A DNA stretch of 64,000 nt, taken from Actinoplanes sp040639655. Lineage in GTDB: Bacteria > Actinomycetota > Actinomycetes > Mycobacteriales > Micromonosporaceae. Shown here piece after piece: positions 1 to 8,496 of this stretch (positions are counted from its first letter, which is position 1; each line of letters begins with the position of its first letter). The notes beneath the pieces were generated by a model. It made no database searches. It saw only the letters and a program-made list of their open reading frames with translations, and had not been told where the DNA came from. The stretch is from the NCBI RefSeq assembly GCF_040639655.1, contig NZ_JBFAAI010000001.1:372001-436000 (forward strand), given 5' to 3'. The position numbers were made by a program, and so were the translations under genes.

Positions 1-402
1 GACGCTCGACTTGCCGACACCGCCCTTGCCGCTGGCCACCGCGTACACCCTGGTCCGGGAGCCCGGCTGGGCGAAGGGGATGACCGGCTCGGCGGACTCG
101 CCGCCGCCGCGCAGGGTGGTCTGCAGCGCCTTGCGCTGTTCGTCGGTCATCACCCCGAAGTTGATCTCGACCCGGTCGATGCCGGGGATCTTCGTGACGG
201 CGGCGGTGATGTCGTTGGTCAGCTTGTCCCGCAGGGGGCAGCCGGCAACGGTGAGCAGCAGATCGACCTTGACCAGGCCGGTGCTCACAGTGAAGCCGGC
301 AACCATGCCGAGGTCGGTGATCGGGCGGCGGATCTCGGGGTCGTCCACGGTCGCCAGAGCGGCCTGGATCGCGTCCTCGAGCGTGTTGGCGGGAGCGGAC
401 AT
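1..402 (-). CDS. mrp: Mrp/NBP35 family Fe-S cluster carrier ATPase (5' part, cut by window edge)
   Basis: Only the N-terminal 134 residues are inside the window. They hold a MIP18/DUF59-type domain (about residues 5-95, with the signature AGCPLRD) followed by the start of a P-loop ATPase domain, where the deviant Walker A SGKGGVGKSSV runs off the left edge. Mrp proteins bind and transfer Fe-S clusters in the cytosol. I chose the ATG at 402 rather than 411 because a TAGCAT -10 element sits 7 nt upstream, which fits leaderless transcription, and no ribosome-binding site is visible. Neighbours DUF1003 and MgtE-N occur beside mrp in mycobacteria too. Family assignment is secure; the C-terminus cannot be seen. 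Confidence 0.93.
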   Translation of the reverse strand, partial: MSAPANTLEDAIQAALATVDDPEIRRPITDLGMVAGFTVSTGLVKVDLLLTVAGCPLRDKLTNDITAAVTKIPGIDRVEINFGVMTDEQRKALQTTLRGGGESAEPVIPFAQPGSRTRVYAVASGKGGVGKSSV

Positions 403-409
403 GGTTGCC

Positions 410-415
410 ATGCTA
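410..415 (-). promoter_or_regulatory. -10 element of leaderless mrp transcript
   Basis: TAGCAT matches the actinobacterial TANNNT -10 consensus and ends 7 nt before the ATG at 402. There is no purine-rich ribosome-binding site, so transcription probably starts at the start codon. Confidence 0.5.
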
Positions 416-450
416 CGTCGAGGTCAGAGCCGCTCTCCGTCAGGTGAGAC

Positions 451-957
451 TCACTCCGTACGCGCCCGTTTCTCCCGGCGCTGGGCGGCCTCGTCCAGTT
501 CGTCGGCCAGCCGGGACAACTCCGACCGCAGGAAGTCCCTGGTCGCCACCTCACCCAGGGCGATCCGCAGCGCGGCGATCTCCCGGGCCAGGAACTCGGT
601 GTCCGCCTTCTGCAGGGCGGCACGGCGGCGGTCCTCCTCCATGGCGAGACGGTCCCGGTCCGCCTGACGGTTCTGTGCCAGAAGGATCAGCGGCGCGGCG
701 TACGACGCCTGCAGCGACAACATCAGGGTCAGGAACGTGAACGTGTACGGGTCGAACCGCAGCGGCTTCGGCGCCAGAGTGTTCCACGCGAACCAGGCGG
801 CGATCAGCACCGTCATGTAGACGATGAACTTCGCCGTACCCATGTACCGCGCGATGCTCTCCGACCAGCGGCCGAACGCCTCCGGATCGAATCTCGGCAG
901 CTGCATCCGGCCCGGGTCGCGAGGCTGGTCGAGCCGGTCCCTGCGCTGCTCGCTCAC
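451..957 (-). CDS. DUF1003 domain membrane protein
   Basis: This 168-residue protein has two adjacent hydrophobic segments (about residues 43-60 and 70-92) with the DUF1003 core, followed by a charged, coiled-coil-prone C-terminus (residues 95-168). The molecular role of DUF1003 proteins is unknown. Its start overlaps the end of the MgtE-N/CBS gene by 4 bp (GTGA type), so the two are translationally coupled. The same pairing occurs in mycobacteria, which suggests a shared role at the membrane, perhaps in metal-ion homeostasis (inference). Confidence 0.88.
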   Translation of the reverse strand: MSEQRRDRLDQPRDPGRMQLPRFDPEAFGRWSESIARYMGTAKFIVYMTVLIAAWFAWNTLAPKPLRFDPYTFTFLTLMLSLQASYAAPLILLAQNRQADRDRLAMEEDRRRAALQKADTEFLAREIAALRIALGEVATRDFLRSELSRLADELDEAAQRREKRARTE

Positions 958-2225
958 GCGGCCCCCTCGTCGTGGGCGTCGCGATCACGCCAGTCCCGCG
1001 GCAACGAATGGTCGAGCACATCGTCGACGGTGACCGCGCCGAGAAGCCGGTTCGTCGAGTCCACCACCGGCATCGCCACCAGGTCGTACGTCGCCATCCG
1101 CCGGGTGATCTCGAGCAGCCCGGTGTCGGTCCGCAACGGATCGATCCCGCTGTCCACCAGCGCGCCGACCATCGAAGCCGGCGGCTCTCGTAACAGTCGC
1201 TGGAAATGCACCATGCCCAGGTACCTTCCGGTAGGTGTGGCGTTCGGCGCACGGGCGACGAAAACCTGGGCGGCGATCACCGGGGAGAGCTCCGCGTTCC
1301 GGATCCGGGCCAGCGCCTCGGCCACCGTGGCGTCCGGGGTGAGAATCACCGGCTCCGAGGTCATCACACTGCCCGCGGTGCCCGGCCGGTAGCTCATCAA
1401 CTGGCGCACCGGGGCCGCCTCCTCCGGCTCCATCAGGTCGAGCAGCACCGCTTGCTCGGTCTTCGGCAGCTCGGCCAGCAGGTCGGCGGCGTCGTCCGGG
1501 TCCATCCGCTCCAGCACGTCGGCAGCGCGTTCCCGTTCCAGTGCGACCAGGATCTCCACCTGGTCGTGTTCCGGCAGCTCCTCGAGCACGTCGGCGAGCC
1601 GCCGGTCGTTCATCGCGGCGGCCACCTCGTTGCGGCGGGGATCCGGAAGGTCCTGCAGCGCGTTGGCCACGTCGGCCGGGCGCATCTGGTCGAGCAGCGC
1701 GATCAGGTTGGCGGTGCCCTGTGCGTCGGCCGGACCGACCAGACCGCGAATCCGGTCGTATTCGGCCTGGTAGACATGCCCGCGCCGGGTCAGCCGCCCG
1801 GTGTGCTCCCGGACCGCCACCCGCGTGATGATCCACTCGGTGTTCCGGTTCAGCTCCATGCCGAGATCCAGCACGGTGGCGGTGTGGTCCGGCCCCTCGC
1901 CCTGCTCCGGCAGCACGGTCACCCGGCGGTCCAGCAGGTCCTCCAGGACCAGTAGTTCGTTCGGCCGCTTCTCGAAGCGGCGCAGGTTCAGCGAACCCGT
2001 CCCGAGCACGACCGCCTCGGCATCCATGTTCGTCACCCGCCCGATCGGCAGGAAGATCCGGCGCCGCAGAGCCATCTCGGCGACGAGGCCGACGACCTGC
2101 GGCGCACGATGCGTGGTGCGCAGCCGGACCACCGCGTCCCGGACCCGCCCGACACGATCGCCGTTGGGGTCGAACACCGGCAGACCGGCGAGGCGCGCCA
2201 GGTAAACCCTCGTCCCCATGGTCAC
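954..2225 (-). CDS. MgtE N-terminal/CBS domain protein lacking the transport domain
   Basis: The protein is 423 residues. The N-terminus (about 1-130) resembles a PRC-barrel. Next comes an MgtE N-domain of leucine-rich helices (about 150-270, repeats such as MDPDDAADLLAELP) and two CBS motifs (about 280-410, ending VDDVLDHSLP). True MgtE Mg2+ channels carry five C-terminal membrane helices; none is present here, so this is probably a soluble Mg2+/nucleotide sensor rather than a transporter. It is followed by DUF1003 with a 4-bp overlap. The GTG start at 2225 lies 6 nt from a TAGTCT -10 element, indicating a leaderless mRNA. Confidence 0.87.
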   Translation of the reverse strand: MTMGTRVYLARLAGLPVFDPNGDRVGRVRDAVVRLRTTHRAPQVVGLVAEMALRRRIFLPIGRVTNMDAEAVVLGTGSLNLRRFEKRPNELLVLEDLLDRRVTVLPEQGEGPDHTATVLDLGMELNRNTEWIITRVAVREHTGRLTRRGHVYQAEYDRIRGLVGPADAQGTANLIALLDQMRPADVANALQDLPDPRRNEVAAAMNDRRLADVLEELPEHDQVEILVALERERAADVLERMDPDDAADLLAELPKTEQAVLLDLMEPEEAAPVRQLMSYRPGTAGSVMTSEPVILTPDATVAEALARIRNAELSPVIAAQVFVARAPNATPTGRYLGMVHFQRLLREPPASMVGALVDSGIDPLRTDTGLLEITRRMATYDLVAMPVVDSTNRLLGAVTVDDVLDHSLPRDWRDRDAHDEGAA

Positions 2226-2231
2226 GCCCCC

Positions 2232-2246
2232 AGACTAGGTTAGGGT
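2232..2246. promoter_or_regulatory. Overlapping divergent -10 elements for MgtE-N/CBS gene and phzF
   Basis: In the 27-bp gap between divergent starts there is TAGTCT on the minus strand (2237-2232), 6 nt from the GTG at 2225, and TAGGGT on the plus strand (2241-2246), 6 nt from the ATG at 2253. Both genes look leaderless and their promoters must share or exclude polymerase. Confidence 0.5.
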
Positions 2247-2252
2247 CCGGAC

Positions 2253-3137
2253 ATGTCAGGAGTGGCGTACGAGATCGTCGACGTGTTCACGGATCGGCCG
2301 TTCGCCGGCAATCCGCTGGCCGTGGTGTTCGACGGTGCGAACCTGGCCAGCGGTCAGATGCAGACGCTGGCCGCCGAGTTCAATCTTTCGGAGACGGTCT
2401 TCCTGCTCCCGCCGTCCACGGCCGAGGCCACGTACCGCGTCCGGATCTTCACGCCGACCCTGGAACTGCCGTTCGCCGGGCACCCGAGCGTCGGTGCGGC
2501 GGTCACCGCGATGCGCCGCGGCCTCTTCGGCGCCGGTCCGGTGGTCCAGGAGTGCGGCGCCGGGCTGCTGCCGCTCACCGTCACCGCCGCGGGCGCGGCC
2601 ACCCTCACCGGCGCTCCGCCCCGCCTCGGCGATCAGCTCGACCCGGGGCCCCTGCTCGCCGCGGCGGGTCTGACCGCCGCCGACTTCGCGGGCGATTCCC
2701 CCGGCGGCGTGGCTGCCCCGCGATCGGCGGGCTGCGGTCTCGACTGGATCTTTCTTCCGGTACGCCGGGAGGCGCTCGCCCGGGTCCGCGTGAATCCACG
2801 GGCCGCCGAGGAGGCGGGATGCGCCGACCTGAGCGTGTTCGCCTGGTCCGGTACCGAGGCCCACGCCCGGGTCTTCTCCTCCACCTGGACCGTCGACGAG
2901 GACCCGGCCACCGGCTCGGCAGCTCTGGGCCTCGGGGTGTGGCTGGTCGCCGCCGGCCGCCTGCCGGGCGACGGCACCTCCACCTACCGGATCCACCAGG
3001 GCGTGGAGATGAAGCGCCCGTCCCGCCTCGACTGCACGGTGACCGCGACCGGCGGCGTGGCCACCGCCGCGACCGTCACCGGCCACGTCCATCCGGTGGC
3101 CGCCGGCCGCATCGCCGTCCCGCCCTTCATCGGCTGA
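2253..3137 (+). CDS. PhzF family isomerase/epimerase-like protein
   Basis: The 294-residue protein has the typical PhzF opening VDVFTDRPFAGNPLAVV, the active-site Glu region EFNLSETVFL (about residue 48), and the C-terminal phosphate-loop-like stretch DEDPATGSAALGLG. PhzF enzymes isomerise or epimerise small acids through proton transfer, and most actinobacterial members have no known substrate. No phenazine genes are nearby, so a housekeeping or metabolite-repair role is more likely than phenazine synthesis. Transcription appears leaderless from the divergent promoter shared with the MgtE-like gene. Confidence 0.9.
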   Translation: MSGVAYEIVDVFTDRPFAGNPLAVVFDGANLASGQMQTLAAEFNLSETVFLLPPSTAEATYRVRIFTPTLELPFAGHPSVGAAVTAMRRGLFGAGPVVQECGAGLLPLTVTAAGAATLTGAPPRLGDQLDPGPLLAAAGLTAADFAGDSPGGVAAPRSAGCGLDWIFLPVRREALARVRVNPRAAEEAGCADLSVFAWSGTEAHARVFSSTWTVDEDPATGSAALGLGVWLVAAGRLPGDGTSTYRIHQGVEMKRPSRLDCTVTATGGVATAATVTGHVHPVAAGRIAVPPFIG

Positions 3138-3159
3138 CCCGAGGGTGGGGGCGGTCAGC
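3133..3159. terminator. Hairpin between convergent phzF and the 3155-3649 gene
   Basis: A 7-bp perfect stem (GCTGACC / GGTCAGC) with a G-rich loop spans the two converging stop codons. It has no U-tract and is modest, but its placement fits a bidirectional terminator. Confidence 0.4.
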
Positions 3160-3649
3160 GCTTGGTGACCCGGTGGAGACGGAACGGTTTGCGGGTCTCG
3201 ACTCTCGCGGGGGTCTCCCGGGGTGGCTCGGCGTTCGAGCCGGCCGGGAGATCGGCGACGCCGGCCGCGGTCTCGGTCGCCGGGGTGAGCAGGACGACAG
3301 CGCAGTCGTCGGCTGCCCAGCGGGCCACGACCTCCTCGGCGCTGCCGCTGGCGTTGAGGCGTTTGCCGGCGAGCTGCGGGGCGATCTCGGCCCACTCGTC
3401 CGAGCCCGGGATGAGCCTGGTCACGCTGGCCTCGGTGACCACGATGAGACCGCCGTGATCACCGCGGAGCCGGACCGTGGCACGCTGCGCCTCGGCCAGC
3501 CCCGGGGCGAACTGCTCACCGTGACCACTGACGACCGCCAGCGACGCCTCCACCGGCATGCACCAGAGGGCATAGGCCGGCTGGTCCGCCACGGAGATCC
3601 AGGCGATCGCCGCTTTCTTGATCGCCTCTTCCAGCACTCCAGCACTCAC
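3155..3649 (-). CDS. Conserved actinobacterial protein, possible split-barrel fold
   Basis: A 164-residue protein with no motif I can assign with certainty. The N-terminal 110 residues (for example PAYALWCMPVEASLAVVSGHGEQ, broken at about 20 residues here: PAYALWCMPVEASLAVVS) alternate like the beta strands of a pyridoxamine-phosphate-oxidase-type split barrel. The C-terminal 40 residues are Pro/Glu-rich and probably disordered. I place the start at the GTG at 3649, which is preceded by GGAGG at 8 nt, rather than further upstream. It stands alone and converges with phzF. Function unknown. Confidence 0.65.
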   Translation of the reverse strand: MSAGVLEEAIKKAAIAWISVADQPAYALWCMPVEASLAVVSGHGEQFAPGLAEAQRATVRLRGDHGGLIVVTEASVTRLIPGSDEWAEIAPQLAGKRLNASGSAEEVVARWAADDCAVVLLTPATETAAGVADLPAGSNAEPPRETPARVETRKPFRLHRVTKR

Positions 3650-3800
3650 CGGGCCATCCTCCCACGCCGTCCGCACACCGCCGGCCGTACCGCAGCTAGC
3701 TTTCCGGGCTGCGTTGACATGCGAGTTGTACGGCTGGGGGTGTGGCGGCCCGCGGGACAGGTCACCGCGGCCCGGAGGTCGTCCGTGGCGGACGCCGCGT

Positions 3801-4499
3801 TCAGAGGAGAGCCGGGACCGGGTCGACGAGGGTGAGTACGTCGGTGAGGGAGCGGACCGTACGGCCGGCGAAGTTGGTGTCGGCGTCGAAGACGAGGTGG
3901 TTGGCGAGGTCGGGGGCGGCCAGCCGGACCGGGGTCATGCCGACCGCGGCGGCGCCGGTCAGTTCGTGGCTGCCACCGTCGCCGACGTACAGGCAATCCT
4001 CCGGGTCGACGCCGAGCCGATCGCAAGCGGCCAGGTAGATCTCCGGGTCGGGTTTGCAGACCCCCAGTTCGACCGAGTAGATCTGGGCGTCCAGCAGCGG
4101 AGCCACCGGCAGGCCGGGCAGGAAGGCGGGGAGCTCGTGGGTGCAGTCGCTCACCACGGCAGTGCGGACGCCCCGGCTCCGGATGGCGATGAGGGCGCTG
4201 ACCGCGTCCGGTCGCAGCTGGGTGTCGGCCCGCAACGCATCGACCCTGGCCGGCATGGCGGCCCGGATGGCGCCGGGACGTGGACGGCCGCCGGCCTGTT
4301 CGATCACCCAGCGTAGGGTTGCCTCGGCGGAGCCGTAGCGGCCGCAGGCACGGGCCCGGAAGGTTCGATCGAGGACGCCGGTGACGACCTCCGGGTCGGC
4401 ACCGAGCGACCGGGCAATGGCGGCGTGTTGCGGACCGCGCTGCACAGATCGGGTCAAGGTGCCAAAAAAGTCAAACACGACCGCACGGTACGCGGGCAT
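3801..4499 (-). CDS. HAD superfamily hydrolase
   Basis: The protein is 232 residues. It opens with HAD motif I, VFDFFGTLT (nucleophile Asp about residue 8), although the second acidic residue typical of phosphatases (DxD) is replaced by Phe in DFF, as in other DxFGT family members. Motif II is VVSDC (about 110), motif III the Lys in GVCKPDPEIY (about 150), and motif IV is YVGDGGSHE. Likely a cytosolic phosphatase or dehalogenase-like phosphohydrolase of unknown substrate. The ATG at 4499 has a strong AGGAGG 9 nt upstream, so the open frame beyond it is not used. Confidence 0.85.
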   Translation of the reverse strand: MPAYRAVVFDFFGTLTRSVQRGPQHAAIARSLGADPEVVTGVLDRTFRARACGRYGSAEATLRWVIEQAGGRPRPGAIRAAMPARVDALRADTQLRPDAVSALIAIRSRGVRTAVVSDCTHELPAFLPGLPVAPLLDAQIYSVELGVCKPDPEIYLAACDRLGVDPEDCLYVGDGGSHELTGAAAVGMTPVRLAAPDLANHLVFDADTNFAGRTVRSLTDVLTLVDPVPALL

Positions 4500-4634
4500 G
4501 CAGATCGTCCTCCTGGACATCGAAGGGGTGGAAACCGTCAGTGAGCCGTCGGTGACTGTAGCGATTCCGTCACTGTCAGCCAATAGACACTTGCCAACTG
4601 CCCGGTATCGCCCCGCAAGAAGCGATGGCCGGGG

Positions 4635-5540
4635 ATGAATGTGCGCTCATCAGGTCAAGTGGCGGTGCCGACCGCTCTGGCGCTGACCGTCGCGGTGCTT
4701 GCCGTGTCGTCGTCCGCGCCGCTCATCGCGTTCGCGACCGCGCCCGCCCTCGCCATCGCGTTCTGGCGGAACAGTCTCGCCACGCTGGTGCTGACCCCGA
4801 TCGCCCTCGGGCCGCGCCGGGCCGAGGTCCGCGGTGCGGCGCGTGGCCGGGCCGGGCTGCTGTGCGTGCTGGCGGGACTGACCCTGGCCGCGCATTTCGC
4901 CACCTGGATGCCGAGTGTGCAGCTCGGGTCGGTGGCCACCGCGACCGCGCTGGTCGCCACTCAGCCGGTGTGGCAGGGCCTGATCGCCGCGGCGCAGGGC
5001 CGGCGGCCGACGTCCGCGCAGTGGCTCGGCATCGGGCTTGCGGTGGCCGGGGCGGCCTGGGCGACCGGCGTCGACCTGGGGGTCTCCGCGCAAGCCGTGT
5101 TCGCCGACGTGCTGGCACTGCTGGGGGCGCTTGCGGCGGCGGTCTACACGGCATTCGGTGAGCGGGCCCGGGCCGAGCTGAGCACCACCACGTACACCTG
5201 GATCTGCTATGGGACATGCGGGATCGTGCTGCTCGGGGTGTGCCTGGCGTTCGGCGTACAGCTCCATGGCTACAACGACCGCACCTGGGCCGCGATCCTG
5301 GCTCTCGTGGCGGGCGCACAGCTGCTCGGGCACTCGATGTTCAATTACGCGCTGCAGCACACCTCGGCGACGACGGTCAGCGTGCTGATCCTGCTGGAGG
5401 TGCCGGGTGCGGCGTTCCTCGCCTGGTGGTGGCTGGGTCAGGTGCCCCGGGCCGAGTCACTGCCGGGGTTGTTCCTGCTGGTGGCGGGGGTGGCGGTCGT
5501 CATCCTGGGGCAAGCCTCTTTTAGGCTAATTCGTCGTTGA
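4635..5540 (+). CDS. DMT superfamily (EamA) transporter
   Basis: The 301-residue protein has about ten hydrophobic helices in two EamA repeats (about 10-140 and 150-290). The second repeat ends with the typical PGAAFLAWWWLGQVP signature. Members export amino acids, purines or other small metabolites. The substrate cannot be read from sequence. It is a single gene: the HAD hydrolase upstream is divergent and a putative lipoprotein follows 80 nt downstream. Confidence 0.9.
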   Translation: MNVRSSGQVAVPTALALTVAVLAVSSSAPLIAFATAPALAIAFWRNSLATLVLTPIALGPRRAEVRGAARGRAGLLCVLAGLTLAAHFATWMPSVQLGSVATATALVATQPVWQGLIAAAQGRRPTSAQWLGIGLAVAGAAWATGVDLGVSAQAVFADVLALLGALAAAVYTAFGERARAELSTTTYTWICYGTCGIVLLGVCLAFGVQLHGYNDRTWAAILALVAGAQLLGHSMFNYALQHTSATTVSVLILLEVPGAAFLAWWWLGQVPRAESLPGLFLLVAGVAVVILGQASFRLIRR

Positions 5541-5620
5541 TGTCAGCATTTCCCTCCGCCGATGACGGAACGTCGGCACTTGGCGCTCGTTGACCCGGGC
5601 GGGTATTGAAGGGGGATGCG

Positions 5621-6238
5621 ATGCATCGCGAACGAGTGGTCCGGCTGCTGCTCGCCGGAGCGCTCGTCATGACGGCTCCCGGTTGTGGTGAGAACGACGG
5701 AGACGAGGCCGAGCGGCAGGCCGGGCTGACCGGTGGCTGGCGGACGGCCGGCTGCGAGTTCAGCCGCCCGGCCCAGTACACGACCGCCGGCTCCCAGCGC
5801 ATGCCCACCACACCGCCGCGGCTCGCCGCCGCGATGGAACGGATCGACCGGGGCGGGCGTGAGCGGTTCGCCGCCAGCTTCGCCGGGCTCGAGGTCGATC
5901 AGGCGCGGGTACGAGCCATCGTGTACCGAGTTCCCTCGGCCGAGTTCGACGACTTCATCCGGGTCGCGGCCGAGGACTCCTGCGTGGTGGTGCGCGACGC
6001 CGCCCATGCGGTGGCGGAACTCACCGGCTGGCACGATCGGGTGGTGGCCGACCTGCCCTACTGGGCTGAGCAGGGCCTCCGGATAACCACGGTGGGCAGC
6101 CGGCACGACGGGGTGGGCCTCGAGATCGGCACCCGTGACCTCGAGGCGACCAGGATCGGTTTCCTCGCCCGCTACGGTGACGAGGCGCCGCTGGTCTTCG
6201 TCGAGGAAGGCCCGGTCCGCCCCCTGTCCACGGGCTGA
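5621..6238 (+). CDS. Putative lipoprotein of unknown function
   Basis: A 205-residue protein with a short Arg-containing n-region, a hydrophobic stretch (about residues 7-20) and a relaxed lipobox APGC (Cys about 22), consistent with lipidation outside the membrane. The mature part has three further cysteines and an alpha/beta-looking region but no motif I recognise. I chose the ATG at 5621 because AGGGGG lies 5 nt upstream. It may be co-expressed with the DMT transporter upstream, but nothing proves this. Confidence 0.7.
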   Translation: MHRERVVRLLLAGALVMTAPGCGENDGDEAERQAGLTGGWRTAGCEFSRPAQYTTAGSQRMPTTPPRLAAAMERIDRGGRERFAASFAGLEVDQARVRAIVYRVPSAEFDDFIRVAAEDSCVVVRDAAHAVAELTGWHDRVVADLPYWAEQGLRITTVGSRHDGVGLEIGTRDLEATRIGFLARYGDEAPLVFVEEGPVRPLSTG

Positions 6239-6345
6239 TCGCCGCCTCTCCGGATGCCGTTTCGCACCGTGCCGGACGACGGCGCCGGGAACGCCACAGT
6301 GACACGATGTTTGCCCCGGCTTGCCGGACCAGGCAGGATCGCCGC

Positions 6346-7284
6346 ATGGTCTTCGACGCCCGTTCCACCGGGGGCAGTCCGTCCCGGCGCGACACCACAC
6401 GCCCCGCCGCCGGTCGACCACCACGCTCCGGCACGTCCGGCGGCGACCCGGATCGCCCGTCCGGCAATGAGATGCAGGACCTCGTCGAGGCCGAGCTCGT
6501 GGAGGTGACCGGCGACGCGCCCGTCACCCTGCGCCTGGACGGCAAGGTCGCGCTGGTGACCGGTGCGGGCAGTCCGGACGGCATCGGGTACGCGACCGCC
6601 CGCCGCCTGCGGGATCTCGGCGCCCGGGTGGCGATCGTCTCCACCACCCGCCGCATCCACGACCGCGCCTCCGAGCTCGGTGTGACCGGCTTCGTGGCCG
6701 ACCTCACCGACGAGTCCGAGGTCGGTGCCCTCGCCGACGCGATCTCGGATCAGCTCGGCGATGTGGAGGTGCTGGTCAACAACGCCGGTCTGGCGAGCCG
6801 GGCCAGTCCCGAGGTGCTCCGTCCGGTGGCTCAGCTCACCTACGACGAGTGGAAGGCCGAGATCGACCGGAACCTGAGCACCGCGTTCCTGTGCAGCCGG
6901 GCGTTCTGCGGCAGCATGTCGGAGCGGGGCTGGGGCCGGATCGTGAACCTGGCCGCCACCGCCGGACCGGTGAACGCGCTGCCCACCGAGGCCGCCTACG
7001 CGGCGGCGAAGGCCGGTGTGGTCGGACTGACCCGCGCCCTGGCGATGGAGCTGGTCGCCGACGGGATCAACGTCAACTGCGTGGCACCCGGCACGATCTA
7101 CACGGCCGCTTCGACGGTGACCGAGATCAAACAGGGTCTGGGTACGCCGATCGGCCGGCCCGGGACGCCGGACGAGGTCGCGGCCGCGGTGACGTTCCTC
7201 TGCTCGCCGGCAGCGTCGTACATCACCGGCCAGATGCTGGTCGTCGACGGGGGCAACAGCGTCCGCGAGGCCCAGTTCCGCTGA
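6346..7284 (+). CDS. Short-chain dehydrogenase/reductase (SDR)
   Basis: The classical SDR domain covers the last 250 residues. It has the cofactor motif VTGAGSPDGIGYA, the NNAG motif (LVNNAGLAS), a catalytic Tyr-x-x-x-Lys in AAYAAAKAGVVG, and the C-terminal PGTIYT and DGG features. It is probably an NAD(P)-dependent oxidoreductase of the FabG-like class; the substrate is unknown. The start is uncertain. 6346 has AGGA 7 nt upstream and gives a 45-residue Arg/Gly/Pro-rich extension, while the ATG at 6472 would give a more usual 270-residue protein. It converges on the DUF4190 gene across a strong terminator. Confidence 0.85.
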   Translation: MVFDARSTGGSPSRRDTTRPAAGRPPRSGTSGGDPDRPSGNEMQDLVEAELVEVTGDAPVTLRLDGKVALVTGAGSPDGIGYATARRLRDLGARVAIVSTTRRIHDRASELGVTGFVADLTDESEVGALADAISDQLGDVEVLVNNAGLASRASPEVLRPVAQLTYDEWKAEIDRNLSTAFLCSRAFCGSMSERGWGRIVNLAATAGPVNALPTEAAYAAAKAGVVGLTRALAMELVADGINVNCVAPGTIYTAASTVTEIKQGLGTPIGRPGTPDEVAAAVTFLCSPAASYITGQMLVVDGGNSVREAQFR

Positions 7285-7291
7285 GACGACA

Positions 7292-7327
7292 CAGGTGGAC
7301 CGGTCCAGGAGAGGACCGGTCCACCTG
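7292..7327. terminator. Bidirectional terminator between SDR gene and DUF4190 gene
   Basis: A perfect 15-bp inverted repeat (CAGGTGGACCGGTCC and its complement) with a 6-nt loop lies in the 48-bp gap between convergent genes. It lacks a long U-tract on either strand, as is common in high-GC actinobacteria. Confidence 0.8.
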
Positions 7328-7332
7328 TCGTA

Positions 7333-7893
7333 TCAGAAGCTGGAGGAGTTCGCGGCGCCGGAACCGATGGCCGCGATGATCACCACCACGTAGAAGATGA
7401 TGGCGAGCAGACCCAGGGCGGACAGGATGTAACCGACCCACAGGCCGGCCGTGGCCAGTCCGTCGCCGTCCTCGCCGGTCTCCCGGATCTGCTTTTTCGC
7501 GACGTGCCCGAGAATGACTCCGACCGGCGCGCTGATGCAGGTCAGCACCCCCGCGATGGAGCAGACCAGCGACGCGATGGCCAGGCCGTTGGTGCGCTGG
7601 GCCGCGCCGTAGGGCGGGTACGGAACGCCGTAGCCGGGCGGCGGCTGGCCGAACGGGGACTTGTCGGGCGGCGGCGGGTAGCCGGGCGGCGGCCCGTAGG
7701 CCGGTGGCTGCTGTCCGTAGGCCGGCGGCGGTGCGCCGTAACCGGCCGGTGGCGGCGGGTACGCGCCGGGGCCGCTCGACGGTGCCGGACTCGACGGCGC
7801 GTAGGGCGGCGGGTACGGCATCGTCGGGTCGTAGGGTGGTGGTTGCACCGGCTGGTATGGATCCGGCGGCCCGCTGGCCGGGGGATAGGTCAT
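7333..7893 (-). CDS. DUF4190 membrane protein with proline-rich N-terminus
   Basis: The protein is 186 residues. The N-terminal 100 are a low-complexity, cytosolic Pro/Tyr/Gly-rich tract with repeated YGPPP-like units. The C-terminus holds a DUF4190 domain with two membrane helices around the motif GHVAKKQI. Such proteins are common in actinobacteria and unassigned. The ATG at 7893 has GGAGG 7 nt upstream. Confidence 0.88.
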   Translation of the reverse strand: MTYPPASGPPDPYQPVQPPPYDPTMPYPPPYAPSSPAPSSGPGAYPPPPAGYGAPPPAYGQQPPAYGPPPGYPPPPDKSPFGQPPPGYGVPYPPYGAAQRTNGLAIASLVCSIAGVLTCISAPVGVILGHVAKKQIRETGEDGDGLATAGLWVGYILSALGLLAIIFYVVVIIAAIGSGAANSSSF

Positions 7894-8002
7894 GGAACGT
7901 CCTCCTCGAGTCCTCGCACCGTACATGCGGCGGAGGACGCAGACAGCGTACGAGTGCGTGTCACCACGTGACGACGGCTTTTCGACCGCTTTCCCCAGCG
8001 GG

Positions 8003-8410
8003 TCAGGAGAGCCTGGTGTGCCTGCCGACCGCGCGCTCGACGGCGATGCACAGGTCCTCGACGTAGTCGATGCCGGCCTCCTCGGCGATCCGCCGCGCCT
8101 CCGCCGAGACGATGCCGCTCTGCAGCCAGACCGCGGGTGCCTTGATCGCCACCGCCTGCCGGACCACCTCCACGGCGTCGCGAGCCGGGCGGAAGACGTT
8201 CACGAGGTCGACGGGCTCATCCAGGTCGGCCAGTGACGGCACCGCGGGGATGCCGAACACCTCGTCCACGAAGGGGTTGACCGGGATGACGCGCCAACCG
8301 TGCTGGACCAGCTGCAGCGGCACGGTGTGCGCCGCCTTGAAAGGATCGCGGGACGCTCCCACCACCGCGATGACCTGTGCCTCGGCCAGGATTTGCTGAG
8401 CATTCCGCAT
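8003..8410 (-). CDS. CoA-binding (YccU-like) protein
   Basis: This 135-residue Rossmann-fold protein has the CoA_binding_2 signature VVGASRDPFKAA near the N-terminus and the expected family length. YccU-type proteins bind coenzyme A; no catalytic role is established. The ATG at 8410 is 6 nt from a TAGAGT -10 element, so the mRNA is probably leaderless and monocistronic. Confidence 0.9.
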   Translation of the reverse strand: MRNAQQILAEAQVIAVVGASRDPFKAAHTVPLQLVQHGWRVIPVNPFVDEVFGIPAVPSLADLDEPVDLVNVFRPARDAVEVVRQAVAIKAPAVWLQSGIVSAEARRIAEEAGIDYVEDLCIAVERAVGRHTRLS

Positions 8411-8416
8411 CAGTCG

Positions 8417-8422
8417 ACTCTA
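8417..8422 (-). promoter_or_regulatory. -10 element of leaderless CoA-binding protein transcript
   Basis: TAGAGT matches TANNNT and ends 6 nt before the ATG at 8410. No ribosome-binding site is present. Confidence 0.5.
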
Positions 8423-8496
8423 TGTCGTGCTCCGGTTGGGTGGCTTTCCGTGCACGTCACTCGCCATCCGGACCCCACCCCCTCACCTCAGGCCCC

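Noticed and set aside
2253..3137. Phenazine biosynthesis cluster around phzF
   Set aside because: No other phz gene is present; PhzF-like proteins are widespread without phenazines.
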